The notes beneath the pieces are model-generated. The model worked only from the letters and a program-made list of their open reading frames with translations. It was not told the DNA's origin and searched no databases. From positions 62,001 to 126,000 of the forward strand of contig FUZM01000005.1 in the NCBI GenBank assembly GCA_900167925.1: 64,000 bases of DNA. The letters run 5' to 3'. The position numbers and the translations under genes were made by a program. This document shows positions 24,802 through 34,319 of this stretch, one piece after another. This stretch comes from Bacteroidales bacterium WCE2008 (lineage in GTDB: Bacteria > Bacteroidota > Bacteroidia > Bacteroidales > UBA932). Position 1 is the stretch's first letter, and each line of letters starts with the position of its first letter.

Positions 24802-26211
24802 ATGCTCAAACAGGAACTCGGACTAAAACAACAGCAGAAACTTTCTCCCCTGCAGATCCAGACGATAAAACTTATCGAGCTGCCTGTGCAGGAGCTGGAG
24901 CAGCGTATCCGTAAGGAACTGGAAGAGAATCCGGTCCTCGACGACACGCCTGCACAGAGCGACGATTCCGACGATACGCCAAGAGACGTTTCCCTTTCCG
25001 AGATCAACGAAGACGACCAGATTCCGGCATACAAGCTTCGCGTCAACAACTACGGCAAAGACGAAAGGCCGCAGTACAATACATTCTCCGTCAAGCAGAG
25101 TTTCACCCAGAGCCTGATGGAGCAGCTCGGCTTCCGCCGTCTCGACGAGAGACAGCACTCGATCGCCGCCTTCATAATCGGCAGCCTCGACGAAGACGGC
25201 TACCTGCGCAGGGACATCGACAGTCTCGTCGACGACCTGGCGTTCAGGGCTAACATCGAGACCGACGAGAAAGAGGTCCTCGACATGCTCAAGATCATCC
25301 AGGAGTTCGATCCGGCCGGAGTCGGAGCCCGCGACCTGCGCGAATGTCTCCTCATCCAGCTCCGCGGCCTGAAGCAGAGCGAGGACGTCGTCAACGCGAC
25401 GGACATCCTCAAGAATCACTTCCAGGATTTCTCCAACCGCCATTTCCAGAGGATCATGGCAAGGCTCGGCCTCGACGAGCAGCAGATGAAGAAGGCCATG
25501 GCCAGAATCGTCCGCCTCAACCCGTCCCCGGGCGGTCAGGTCGATGACTCATACAACGACCAGGCGCAGCAGATCGTCCCGGACTTCCTGCTTGACTACG
25601 ACAACGGCGAACTGCATCTCTCGATGCCGAGATTCTCCATCCCGGAGATCAGGATCAACCGGAAATATGCCGACCTGCTCATGGAATCGGCAAATTCTTC
25701 CGAGCGCCAGAAGAAAGAGGCCGCCACATTCGTCAAGCAGAAGATGGATTCCGCAAAATGGTTCGTGGAGGCCCTGAAGCAGAGACATAACACCCTCCAG
25801 AGCACGATGCAGGCTATTCTCGACTACCAGCAGGAGTATTTCCGCACCGGCGACGAGGCCAATCTCAAGCCTATGGTGCTCAAGGACATCGCCGAGATTA
25901 CCGGATTCGATATCTCGACCATCTCCCGCGTGGTCAACAGCAAATATATCGAGACCCATTTCGGAATCTTCCCTCTGAAGTATTTCTTCTCCGAAGGTCT
26001 CGAGAACCAGGAAGGCGAAGAGGTATCCACAAGGGAGCTGAAGAAAGTGCTCCAGGAGTGCGTGGACGGAGAGGACAAGCACAAGCCTCTCACCGACGAC
26101 CAGCTTGTCGCCGAGATGAACAAGCGTGGTTACAAGGTCGCCCGAAGGACCATCGCCAAGTATCGCGACCAGCTCGGCATCGCCAAGGCAAGACTCCGCA
26201 AGGAGCTCTAG
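24802..26211 (+). CDS. rpoN: RNA polymerase sigma-54 factor
   Basis: The 469-residue protein has the three regions of sigma-54. A Gln-rich N-terminal activator-interacting segment (LKQELGLKQQQKLSPLQIQTIKLIELP) is followed by a short acidic linker, a core-binding domain in the middle (IIQEFDPAGVGARDLRECLLIQL), and a C-terminal DNA-binding part with a helix-turn-helix (DISTISRVVNSKY) and the RpoN box ARRTIAKYRDQLGI. It directs polymerase to -24/-12 promoters with an enhancer-binding ATPase; none is encoded in this window. It is the third gene of its operon and is closed by a terminator before the dcw cluster. Confidence 0.95.
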   Translation: MLKQELGLKQQQKLSPLQIQTIKLIELPVQELEQRIRKELEENPVLDDTPAQSDDSDDTPRDVSLSEINEDDQIPAYKLRVNNYGKDERPQYNTFSVKQSFTQSLMEQLGFRRLDERQHSIAAFIIGSLDEDGYLRRDIDSLVDDLAFRANIETDEKEVLDMLKIIQEFDPAGVGARDLRECLLIQLRGLKQSEDVVNATDILKNHFQDFSNRHFQRIMARLGLDEQQMKKAMARIVRLNPSPGGQVDDSYNDQAQQIVPDFLLDYDNGELHLSMPRFSIPEIRINRKYADLLMESANSSERQKKEAATFVKQKMDSAKWFVEALKQRHNTLQSTMQAILDYQQEYFRTGDEANLKPMVLKDIAEITGFDISTISRVVNSKYIETHFGIFPLKYFFSEGLENQEGEEVSTRELKKVLQECVDGEDKHKPLTDDQLVAEMNKRGYKVARRTIAKYRDQLGIAKARLRKEL

Positions 26212-26235
26212 ACAGTTAAAGACATCTGACTCAAG

Positions 26236-26268
26236 CCCTCCGCAAAAATACGCGGAGGGTCTCTTTTT
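26236..26268 (+). terminator. Intrinsic terminator after rpoN
   Basis: CCCTCCGC (26236-26243) pairs with GCGGAGGG (26252-26259), followed by TCTCTTTTTTT. It separates rpoN from the dcw promoter. Confidence 0.85.
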
Positions 26269-26287
26269 TTGCCTGTTGATAGCTTTG

Positions 26288-26339
26288 TGGAAAAATTTGG
26301 AAAAATGTGGAACAAAGTGGAAAATATTTTCTAACTTTG
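26288..26339 (+). promoter_or_regulatory. dcw promoter with four MraZ-box-like direct repeats
   Basis: TGG recurs at 26288, 26298, 26308 and 26318, each followed by AA(A/C)AA-type sequence, giving four direct repeats with an exact 10-base period. MraZ is known to bind tandem TGGGA-like or GTGG repeats with 10-base spacing in other bacteria. The -7 box TAACTTTG is at 26332-26339, 23 bases before the mraZ ATG. The last repeats occupy the -33 region, where TTG is replaced by GTGG, so bound MraZ would block polymerase. The binding itself is inferred. Confidence 0.7.
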
Positions 26340-26361
26340 TGACCAAGCGTGAAAGTATTTT

Positions 26362-26820
26362 ATGAGTCGAGTGTCTTTTTTAGGAGATTATACCGCGAAG
26401 GTAGACGACAAGGGCAGGGTTGTATTCCCTGTCCAGCATAAATGTCGTATGCCTGAAGGAGCGGACATGACGTTCGTTCTCCACAAAAGCATCTACTCCC
26501 CTTGTCTGGAAATGTTCACCCTCGAAGAGTGGGAACGCCAGACCGAAGCCGTCAAGGCGAAACTCGATTTCTTTAATGAACAGCACGCTGAATTCTGGGA
26601 TGCTTACCTTCAGGGCAGCGCGTTTGTAACCCCGGACCCGAAGCTCGGAAGAATACTCATCCCTAAGGATTTGCAGGAAGAAGCAAGTTTAACCAAAGAG
26701 GTGGTGTTCGCCGGCAGAGACTTCAAGATCGAGATCTGGGACAAGGACAAATTCGAGTCCACAAGAATGTCTAAAGACCGATACAAAGAAATTGCCAGAG
26801 GACTGTCTCAAACGAGATAG
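26362..26820 (+). CDS. mraZ: Transcriptional regulator MraZ
   Basis: The 152-residue protein has two AbrB-like halves, each with the family motif: DDKGRVVFPVQHK (around residues 12-24) and DPKLGRILIPKDLQ (around 91-104). MraZ forms a ring of subunits, binds repeated boxes in its own promoter, and represses the dcw cluster in the bacteria studied. The repeats at 26288-26327 are the expected target. It is the first gene of the dcw cluster and lies 11 bases upstream of rsmH. Confidence 0.93.
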   Translation: MSRVSFLGDYTAKVDDKGRVVFPVQHKCRMPEGADMTFVLHKSIYSPCLEMFTLEEWERQTEAVKAKLDFFNEQHAEFWDAYLQGSAFVTPDPKLGRILIPKDLQEEASLTKEVVFAGRDFKIEIWDKDKFESTRMSKDRYKEIARGLSQTR

Positions 26821-26831
26821 GAGAAAGGCCC

Positions 26832-27749
26832 ATGTCAGAATATCATAATCCGGTACTGTTAGACGAAAGCGTTTCTGCGCTTATCCAGAACCCTTCAGGA
26901 ACTTACATCGATGCCACATTCGGAGGCGGTGGTCACACCGCCGAGATTCTTTCACGCTTATCCGAGAGCGGCAAGGTCATCGCCTTCGATCGTGACATGG
27001 ACGCAATAGGCAACAGACTCGACGACAAACGTCTTGTCCTTGTCCACAACAACTTCCGCTTCGTGGAAAACTATGTACGCTTCGAAGCATGGAAGAACGG
27101 CGGCGCGGCCGAGGCCGACGGAATACTCGCGGACCTCGGAGTCTCTTCGCACCAGTTCGACACGGCCGACAGAGGCTTCTCGTTCCGTTTCGACGGTCCT
27201 CTCGACATGAGGATGAACACCGAAGGCGGGATGACCGCTGCCGAACTTGTCAACACCATGGCCCAGGAAGACCTCGAAAGAATCTTCCGTCTCTATGGAG
27301 AAGTGGACAACGCCCGGAGGATAGCCCAGCTGATAACTACGGCCAGAGCGACTGCCCCGATCGCCACGACAGGCGATCTCGACAAGGCGATAGCCCCGGC
27401 CCTGCCGAAGTTCGCGGAGCACAAATACCTCGCAAAGGTATATCAGGCCCTGCGCATCGAAGTCAACCAGGAAATGCGTTCTCTCGAAAAGTTCCTCTAC
27501 GGAGCTTCCGCAGCGCTTAAGAAAGGTGGAAGGCTGGTGGTCATAACCTACCACTCCCTCGAAGACCGCATGGTCAAGAACTTCATCCGCAGCGGGAACA
27601 TCGACGGAGAAGAGCACAAAGACATCTACGGCAGGTCAGAAGCCCCTCTGAAAGCAGTGAACCGCAAGCCGATACTGCCTTCGGAGAGCGAGATCGCCGG
27701 AAACACAAGAGCAAGGAGCGCCAAGCTCAGGATCGCAGAAAAAGTATGA
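26832..27749 (+). CDS. rsmH: 16S rRNA (cytosine-1402-N4)-methyltransferase
   Basis: The protein has 305 residues (MraW/RsmH). The SAM-binding motif YIDATFGGGGHTAEIL is near residue 25, followed by GILADLGVSSHQFD and a C-terminal LVVITYHSLEDRMVKNFI. It methylates C1402 in the 30S P site. It is second in the dcw cluster; its last 4 bases overlap the start of ftsL (ATGA), which suggests translational coupling. Confidence 0.95.
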   Translation: MSEYHNPVLLDESVSALIQNPSGTYIDATFGGGGHTAEILSRLSESGKVIAFDRDMDAIGNRLDDKRLVLVHNNFRFVENYVRFEAWKNGGAAEADGILADLGVSSHQFDTADRGFSFRFDGPLDMRMNTEGGMTAAELVNTMAQEDLERIFRLYGEVDNARRIAQLITTARATAPIATTGDLDKAIAPALPKFAEHKYLAKVYQALRIEVNQEMRSLEKFLYGASAALKKGGRLVVITYHSLEDRMVKNFIRSGNIDGEEHKDIYGRSEAPLKAVNRKPILPSESEIAGNTRARSAKLRIAEKV

Positions 27750-28078
27750 AAAAGGTATTGAAGGCAATAGCGAACGGCTTTTCCGCCATTCTCCACGGAG
27801 AGTTTCTCCTGAGGCTGAGGGTGGACAAGTATTTCGTGCATATCCTCTACACCTTCGCCATATTCTGGCTGATGATCATGATGAGCCTCATGGTTCAGAA
27901 GACTCTTGTGAAAGTTGAAAGAAACAAGACAGTCCTCAACGACCTGAGGATTTACCATGCCCAGAAGACGGTCGAGCTCGTCGAAATGGGAAGGCTCTCG
28001 ACTATCGAAGACCTTCTCGAGAAAAGCGGATCGTCTCTGACAATGCCGGAGAAACCGGCCGAGACAATAGTCAAGTAA
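27746..28078 (+). CDS. ftsL: FtsL-like division protein
   Basis: The protein has 110 residues with a basic cytoplasmic N-terminus, a single transmembrane segment (VHILYTFAIFWLMIMMSLMVQ, about residues 32-52), and a short coiled periplasmic part (KVERNKTVLNDLRIYHAQKTVELVEM). This is the size and layout of Bacteroidota FtsL-like proteins at this locus, although sequence conservation is low. FtsL links FtsI and FtsW to the divisome core. The start overlaps the rsmH stop by 4 bases and its last base is the first base of the ftsI start. The assignment rests mainly on position and topology. Confidence 0.75.
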   Translation: MKKVLKAIANGFSAILHGEFLLRLRVDKYFVHILYTFAIFWLMIMMSLMVQKTLVKVERNKTVLNDLRIYHAQKTVELVEMGRLSTIEDLLEKSGSSLTMPEKPAETIVK

Positions 28079-30186
28079 TGGACGAGAACAGTAAAGACAA
28101 ACATCCTGACAGGATCCGAAGGACCCTGTATCTGGTCTATCTGTGCTATCTGCTCGCCGCTATAGTAATAGTCGGGAGGATAGTGCAGATCCAGCTGTTC
28201 TATTCCCCTGACGAGAGCATCGCCGAATACTTCCACCCGAGGAACATAAAGGAGACTCTCAAGCCTACCCGCGGAGCCATACTGTCCTGCGACGGACGGC
28301 TCCTCGCCATGTCGACTCCGATGTATCAGGTCGGAATCGACGCGACCGTCCGCAAAGACGAATTCCAGAACAAGAAGGACCCGGCAAAACGCAGGGAACT
28401 CGAAGAGAACTGGAGAGCAAAAGCCAGACAGCTCGCGGCCGGCCTGTCCGAGATCTATGGCGACAAGTCAGCCGACGAGTATTACAAACTCATAATACGC
28501 AACCGCGAGAACAACCGCCGATACACCCCGATCGGAAAGCCTATCGACCATGATGTCCTCCAGAAGATAAAGGCCCTGCCGCTGTTCAGCGAAGGAGCCA
28601 ACAAGGGCGGAATCGTCATCAACGAGATGGATACGCGCCAGTACCCATACGGCAGCCTTGCCAGAAGGGCTATAGGCTACGTCAAAGACAACACCCGCAT
28701 CGGAGGCACCGGTACGACCAACAAGGGTATCGAGGGCAACTTCGACTATTATCTCCACGGAGAGGAAGGCCATAAATGGATGAAACGTACCGACAACAAC
28801 AAGTACATCCAGAACTATGACAGCACCTTCGTCGCCGCCGTGGACGGATCCGACATCAGGACGACGATCGACATCGATATTCAGGACATCGCCGACAAGG
28901 CCCTTCGCCACCAGATCGAAGAGAACGTCGATATCGAAGGGGCATGTGCCGTGATCCTCGACGTAAAGACGGGAGCCATCAGGGCCATGGTCAATCTCAT
29001 GAGAGACAGCACTACCAACCATCTCGGAGAGACATACAACTACGCCGTCCAGCGTCCGGGAGAACCTGGGTCCGTCTTCAAGGCATCCACGCTAATGAGC
29101 CTTCTCGAGGACAAGAAAGTGACTCTCGAAACGACAATCCCGACGAATCACGGACGCCTGCGCAACTTCCCGCAGGACGACTATATAACCCGATATGAAG
29201 CGAGAGAAAAGAGCGACAAGATAACTATCCTCCGCGGATTCGAGCTGTCCTCCAACTATGTATTCAGAAAAGTGGCCATCGACAATTACGGCAGCGAGCC
29301 TAAGACGATGATGGACAAGATATATCTCTACAAGCTCGGCGAAGCTTTCGACTTCGAGCTCGACGGACTTGCCGCCCCTACCCTTCCGTCTCCTGACTCG
29401 AAATGGTGGAGCGCAACCGACCTGGGCTCGGTGGCAATCGGATACTCGGTCACCGAGACGCCGCTGCATATCGTGACGTTCTACAACGCGATCGCCAACA
29501 AAGGCAAGATGATGAAGCCTTACTTTGTAGAGGACATAGAGCGCAACGGTTCCGTGGTGGAGAAAAGAGGTCCGAGCGTTCTTAACGGCTCTATCTGCTC
29601 CAAGGCGACAGCGGACACTCTCGCCAGGGCACTGCGCAGAGTAGTCGTCAACGGTACCGGAAAGAACGCCCTGGAGCACGCCAGGATCGAGGTTGCAGGA
29701 AAGACGGGAACGGCCAGAGTCGTACTCGACCCTAAATATACCCGAAAAAGCAGGAACCCTTACCAGGACGAATATGGCAGGAAACAGTACCAGGCTACTT
29801 TCGTGGGATTCTTCCCTTGGGATGCCCCGAAATACACCTGCATAGTCACCGCCTATACAAAGCTTGGCCACACCCTCTACGGAGGTTCGGCCCCGGCATT
29901 CGCTTTCAGAGAAATCGTCGACAAGATTTACTCCCTGAAGGCCGAAAACGGAGAAGTGATATCCAAGAAAGGAGTGATGCCCGACATGAAGAGTATCCCT
30001 GCTCCGGTAGCCGATGCAGGTCATGTGCCTGACGTACGCGGACTCGGAGTCATGGACGCGGTTTACGAACTCGAGAATGCAGGATATAAGGTCGTATGGC
30101 ACGGAAACGGCCACGTGAGCAGGCAGGATCCTGCATCCGGAACGAAATATACAGAAGGAAACACAGTAACACTGGAATTGAAATAA
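28078..30186 (+). CDS. ftsI: Division transpeptidase FtsI (PBP3) with PASTA domain
   Basis: The protein has 702 residues. An N-terminal transmembrane helix (YLVYLCYLLAAIVIVGRIVQ, about 17-36) is followed by the dimerisation domain. The transpeptidase motifs are SVFK near residue 331 (catalytic Ser), SSN near 390 and KTGTA near 541. A PASTA domain ends the protein (about 638-702, HVPDVRGLGVMDAVYELENA). It cross-links septal peptidoglycan with FtsW. Its stop and the murE start share a base (TAATG). Confidence 0.95.
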   Translation: MDENSKDKHPDRIRRTLYLVYLCYLLAAIVIVGRIVQIQLFYSPDESIAEYFHPRNIKETLKPTRGAILSCDGRLLAMSTPMYQVGIDATVRKDEFQNKKDPAKRRELEENWRAKARQLAAGLSEIYGDKSADEYYKLIIRNRENNRRYTPIGKPIDHDVLQKIKALPLFSEGANKGGIVINEMDTRQYPYGSLARRAIGYVKDNTRIGGTGTTNKGIEGNFDYYLHGEEGHKWMKRTDNNKYIQNYDSTFVAAVDGSDIRTTIDIDIQDIADKALRHQIEENVDIEGACAVILDVKTGAIRAMVNLMRDSTTNHLGETYNYAVQRPGEPGSVFKASTLMSLLEDKKVTLETTIPTNHGRLRNFPQDDYITRYEAREKSDKITILRGFELSSNYVFRKVAIDNYGSEPKTMMDKIYLYKLGEAFDFELDGLAAPTLPSPDSKWWSATDLGSVAIGYSVTETPLHIVTFYNAIANKGKMMKPYFVEDIERNGSVVEKRGPSVLNGSICSKATADTLARALRRVVVNGTGKNALEHARIEVAGKTGTARVVLDPKYTRKSRNPYQDEYGRKQYQATFVGFFPWDAPKYTCIVTAYTKLGHTLYGGSAPAFAFREIVDKIYSLKAENGEVISKKGVMPDMKSIPAPVADAGHVPDVRGLGVMDAVYELENAGYKVVWHGNGHVSRQDPASGTKYTEGNTVTLELK

Positions 30187-31664
30187 TGGCAAGATTAAAG
30201 GACATAATCAGCGATAGCGGGGTCCTCTCCGTAGAAGGAAACGAAAACCTCGAAATCAAGGCAATCTGCAGCGACTCACGTAAAGTCGGGGCAGGCTCGA
30301 TGTTCATCGCCGTCAAAGGCTACGCCAGCGACGGCCATAGCTACATAGCCCAGGCGATAGCCTCCGGCGCGGCGGCTGTAGTCTATGAAGACGAAACGGC
30401 GCTCTCGGAGCAGCTTGCCAAAGCCGGCAACCCGGACGTCTGCCTCGTAAAAGTCCAGGCATCCAGAAAGGCCGTTGCCATAATGGCCGCGAATTTCTAC
30501 GGCAATCCGTCCCGTAAGCTCACCCTGGTGGGCATTACCGGAACAAACGGAAAGACCACGACCGTAACCCTGCTCTACAACCTTTTCATGGGTCTGGGCT
30601 ACAACTGCGGTCTCCTTTCCACCATAGCGAACTACGTCGGCAAGAAGAGACTGGAAACAGCCAACACTACAGCCGATCCTATCACTATCAACTCCCTGAT
30701 GGCCGAAATGGTCAAGGAGGGCTGCGAATACTGCTTCATGGAGGTCAGCTCGATTGGAATGGAGCAGGACAGAGTCACCGGCCTCAAATTCAAGGTCGGA
30801 ATCTTCTCCAACCTGACCCACGACCATCTTGACTACCACAAGACGTTCGCAGAGTATCTCCGCTGCAAGAAACTGTTCTTCGACAGCCTTCCCGAAGACG
30901 CCTACGCAGTCACCAACATCGACGACCGCAACGGCATGGTCATGGTCCAGAACACAAAGGCCAAGGTCGTCACATACTCATGCCGCAGCATCGCCGACCA
31001 CACCTGCCGGGTAGTGGAAGAGAGCTTCGAGGGCATGCAGCTCAAAATCGACGGAGTCGAGACATGGACCAGGCTCATAGGCCAGCACAACGCATACAAC
31101 ATACTCGCGATATATACGACCGCAATACTGACCGGCGCGGACAAGGAAGAGGCCCTCGTGGCGATCAGCCGTCTGGAATCAGCCTGCGGACGTCTGGAGA
31201 CTCTCCATGGCCCGAAGGGAATATCGGTCATCATCGATTATGCCCATACTCCTGACGCCCTCGAGAACGTCCTCAAGACTCTGAGCGACATTTCCTGCGG
31301 AAACCAGCTTATCTGCCTCTTCGGATGCGGCGGAGACCGCGACAAGACCAAACGTCCGGAAATGGCAGCCATCGCCGAGAAATATGCCGACAGAATCTTC
31401 GTCACCTCGGACAACAGCCGTACGGAGAAGACTGAGGACATCCTCAACGACATCAGAGCCGGTTTCACACACGAAGGTCTCTCCAAGGCTATCTTCATAG
31501 CCGACCGCAAGGAGGCCATACGTACAGCTATAATGCTTGCCCCGGAAAAGGCGGCGATACTGCTTGCAGGCAAGGGTCACGAGACCTACCAGATCATCGG
31601 CACAGAGCATCGCCACTTCGACGAGCGCGAAGTAGTAAAGGAAGTATTTGAAAATTTGAACTAA
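30186..31664 (+). CDS. murE: UDP-N-acetylmuramoyl-tripeptide synthetase
   Basis: From the ATG at 30186 the protein has 492 residues; a longer open frame reaches into ftsI and is not coding. The ATP-binding P-loop is GITGTNGKTTTVTL (about 115-128). It adds the third stem-peptide residue in the cytoplasm. The residue-selecting motif, DNPR in meso-diaminopimelate-adding enzymes, reads DNSR here (TSDNSRTEKTEDIL). The arginine is kept, so diaminopimelate is still the likely substrate. Its start overlaps the ftsI stop by one base, and mraY follows after 3 bases. Confidence 0.93.
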   Translation: MARLKDIISDSGVLSVEGNENLEIKAICSDSRKVGAGSMFIAVKGYASDGHSYIAQAIASGAAAVVYEDETALSEQLAKAGNPDVCLVKVQASRKAVAIMAANFYGNPSRKLTLVGITGTNGKTTTVTLLYNLFMGLGYNCGLLSTIANYVGKKRLETANTTADPITINSLMAEMVKEGCEYCFMEVSSIGMEQDRVTGLKFKVGIFSNLTHDHLDYHKTFAEYLRCKKLFFDSLPEDAYAVTNIDDRNGMVMVQNTKAKVVTYSCRSIADHTCRVVEESFEGMQLKIDGVETWTRLIGQHNAYNILAIYTTAILTGADKEEALVAISRLESACGRLETLHGPKGISVIIDYAHTPDALENVLKTLSDISCGNQLICLFGCGGDRDKTKRPEMAAIAEKYADRIFVTSDNSRTEKTEDILNDIRAGFTHEGLSKAIFIADRKEAIRTAIMLAPEKAAILLAGKGHETYQIIGTEHRHFDEREVVKEVFENLN

Positions 31665-31667
31665 GCT

Positions 31668-32954
31668 ATGATATACCATTTATTCGAAGCATTAAAGGAT
31701 TATGACATTCCTGGGCAGGGATTGTTTACATACCTGTCCTTCAGGGCAATTCTTGCTACCGTGACCGCGATGGTCTTCACTACGACCATCGGCAAGAGGA
31801 TGATCGCCTGGCTGAGGAAGAAGAACTTCGGGGAAGCACAGAGAGATCTCGGCACGGAGGGCGCCGAAGTCAAGGCCAAGACACCTTCAATGGGAGGCGT
31901 GATCATCATCCTGTCCATCCTGGTCCCTTCGCTGCTGTTCTGCGACCTTACCAATATCTATGTACAGTTGCTTATCCTCACCACCATCTGGTGCGGAGGT
32001 CTCGGATTCGCCGACGACTATATCAAGATATTCAAGCACGACAAGGGCGGAGTAAGCGAGAGGACAAAGCTGGTGCTTCAGATTCTTCTCGGCCTGATAA
32101 TAGGCCTTACCGTATGGCACAGCAGTGACATAGTAGTCAGAGAGAAGGTAGCCATCACCGAAACCGACAGCATCGAAGAGGCGGAGAGCATTGCCGAGAC
32201 GGCGGTAAGATGGAAAAACGAAGATGTAGTCAAGAGCACCAAGACGACTATCCCGTTCGTCAAGGACCATGAACTGGACTACAAGATTTTCTCTCCATTC
32301 AAGGGGACATGGGGCTGGTACGCAAAGTGGGGCATATATGTACTCATGATCATACTGGTCGTTACCGCATGCTCCAACGGAGCCAACCTTACAGACGGAA
32401 TGGACGGACTTTCAGCCGGAACCTCCGCGATAGTCGGAGTCGTACTGGGTATCCTCGCCTGGCTTGGAGGTAACCTCGTCAATTCGGATTACCTCAACAT
32501 AATGTACATCCCGGGCTCGGGAGAGATCGCGATCTTCATGTCCGCATTCGTAGGCGCGCTGATCGGCTTCCTCTGGTACAACGCCTACCCTGCACAGGTA
32601 TTCATGGGCGATACCGGAAGCCTTACGATCGGAGGAATCATCGGCGTTAGCGCCATCCTTATAAGAAAAGAGCTGCTTCTCCCTATCCTCTGCGGAATTT
32701 TCGTGGCGGAGAGCGGGACCGTGCTTATCCAGAGGCTGTACTTCAAGTGCACCAAGAAGAAATACGGCCAGGGCAGAAGAATATGGAGTTCTTCTCCTCT
32801 GCACCATCATTTCCAGAAGAAGAAAGAACCGGACGGACTCGTAATTTTCCATACTCCTGTCCCGCCTCACCATGAGGCCAAGATAGTAGCCCGGTTCTGG
32901 ATAATAGGAATCATACTGGCAGTGTCTACGCTGGCACTCCTCAAATTGAGATAA
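31668..32954 (+). CDS. mraY: Phospho-N-acetylmuramoyl-pentapeptide transferase
   Basis: The 428-residue integral membrane protein has about ten hydrophobic segments. Signatures are TPSMGGVIII, GFADDYIK (the catalytic Asp pair), NLTDGMDGLSAG and the C-terminal PLHHHFQKK. It makes lipid I from UDP-MurNAc-pentapeptide and undecaprenyl phosphate. It is longer than the E. coli enzyme because of a hydrophilic insertion around residues 155-215 (EKVAITETDSIEEAESIAET), as in other Bacteroidota. It follows murE by 3 bases and precedes murD by 23. Confidence 0.95.
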   Translation: MIYHLFEALKDYDIPGQGLFTYLSFRAILATVTAMVFTTTIGKRMIAWLRKKNFGEAQRDLGTEGAEVKAKTPSMGGVIIILSILVPSLLFCDLTNIYVQLLILTTIWCGGLGFADDYIKIFKHDKGGVSERTKLVLQILLGLIIGLTVWHSSDIVVREKVAITETDSIEEAESIAETAVRWKNEDVVKSTKTTIPFVKDHELDYKIFSPFKGTWGWYAKWGIYVLMIILVVTACSNGANLTDGMDGLSAGTSAIVGVVLGILAWLGGNLVNSDYLNIMYIPGSGEIAIFMSAFVGALIGFLWYNAYPAQVFMGDTGSLTIGGIIGVSAILIRKELLLPILCGIFVAESGTVLIQRLYFKCTKKKYGQGRRIWSSSPLHHHFQKKKEPDGLVIFHTPVPPHHEAKIVARFWIIGIILAVSTLALLKLR

Positions 32955-32977
32955 TAACATAATAAACACTGATAAAA

Positions 32978-34318
32978 ATGTCGAGAATAGTTGTTTTAGG
33001 CGGTGCGGAAAGCGGTGTGGGTGCCGCAGTACTCGCGAAAGTCAAAGGATTCGATGTCTTTCTTTCCGACAAGGGAAAGATAGACGGGAAGTATGTCGAG
33101 ACTCTCAAGAAATGGGACATCCCGTTCGAGCAGGGTCAGCATACTGAGGAACTGATTCTGAATGCCGACGAGGTCATCAAGAGCCCGGGCATACCTTCGA
33201 CCGTTCCGATGGTGAAGAAGATCGAAGAGAAAGGTATCGGAATTATCTCCGAAATCGAGTTCGCAGGCCGTTACGACACGGCCAAGAAGATCTGCATTAC
33301 CGGATCCAACGGAAAGACCACGACTACTTCCCTGATCTACTACCTGCTCCAGCAGGCAGGCCTCAACGTGGGTCTGGGAGGCAATATCGGAATGAGCTAC
33401 GCTTATCAGGTGGCCACCGAGAAGCACGACTATTACGTACTGGAAATCAGCAGTTTCCAGCTGGACAACTGCTATGACTTCCGTCCCGACATCGCGATAA
33501 TTACAAACATCACCCCGGACCACCTCGACAGGTACGACTACAAGATGGAGAATTACGTGAAGTCGAAATTCAGGATTATACGCAATCTCCGTCCGGAAGA
33601 CTGCTTTATCTTCGACTCTGACGACGAGATAACTATCAACCATCTCAGCCAGATCGTGACCCAGGCCAAGCTTCTGCCTTTCACCCAGAAGGACGAAGTC
33701 AAGCAGGGAGCCTTCCTCAAGGACGACAAGATCGTGATCCGATACGAGAAGGATGAGACAGATATCTATCTCGAAGAACTCGCACTCGGCGGAAAGCACA
33801 ATATCTACAACTCCATGGCAGCAGCCCTTGCCGCTAAAGCCAGCGGAATAGACAACAAGACAATCCGCGAAGGACTCTCTACCTTCCAGGCTATCGAACA
33901 TCGTCTGGAGCCGGTACTGAGCGTAGGCGGAGTACTCTACATAAACGACTCCAAGGCTACCAACGTCGACGCGGCATGGTATGCCCTTGAGTGCCAGAAG
34001 AGACCTGTAGTATGGATTGTCGGCGGTACCGACAAGGGCAATGACTACAGCGTACTGACCGACCTCGTAAGGGACAAGGTCAAGGCCATAGTATGCCTCG
34101 GCGTCGACAACCATAAGTTCTACGAGGCTTTCGAGTCCATCGTAGGAAAGGACAAGATGGTGGAGACAAGATCGGCCGAAGAGGCCGTCAAGGCCGCCAG
34201 CAAGTTTGCCGTCGACGGTGACGTCGTCCTGCTCAGTCCATGCTGCGCAAGCTTCGACCTGTTCACCTGCTACGAAGACCGTGGTGAGAAATTCAAAGAA
34301 GCAGTAAGGAACCTTTAA
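32978..34318 (+). CDS. murD: UDP-N-acetylmuramoylalanine-D-glutamate ligase
   Basis: The protein has 446 residues. It starts with a Rossmann-like VVLGGAESGVGAAVLAK. The ATP loop is ICITGSNGKTTTTSLIYYLL (about residues 105-124), and the central ITPDHLDRYDYKMENYVKSK and YINDSKATNVDAAWYALE are MurD hallmarks. It adds D-glutamate to UDP-MurNAc-L-Ala. It lies in the dcw cluster, 1 base before ftsW. Confidence 0.95.
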   Translation: MSRIVVLGGAESGVGAAVLAKVKGFDVFLSDKGKIDGKYVETLKKWDIPFEQGQHTEELILNADEVIKSPGIPSTVPMVKKIEEKGIGIISEIEFAGRYDTAKKICITGSNGKTTTTSLIYYLLQQAGLNVGLGGNIGMSYAYQVATEKHDYYVLEISSFQLDNCYDFRPDIAIITNITPDHLDRYDYKMENYVKSKFRIIRNLRPEDCFIFDSDDEITINHLSQIVTQAKLLPFTQKDEVKQGAFLKDDKIVIRYEKDETDIYLEELALGGKHNIYNSMAAALAAKASGIDNKTIREGLSTFQAIEHRLEPVLSVGGVLYINDSKATNVDAAWYALECQKRPVVWIVGGTDKGNDYSVLTDLVRDKVKAIVCLGVDNHKFYEAFESIVGKDKMVETRSAEEAVKAASKFAVDGDVVLLSPCCASFDLFTCYEDRGEKFKEAVRNL

Positions 34319-34319
34319 T

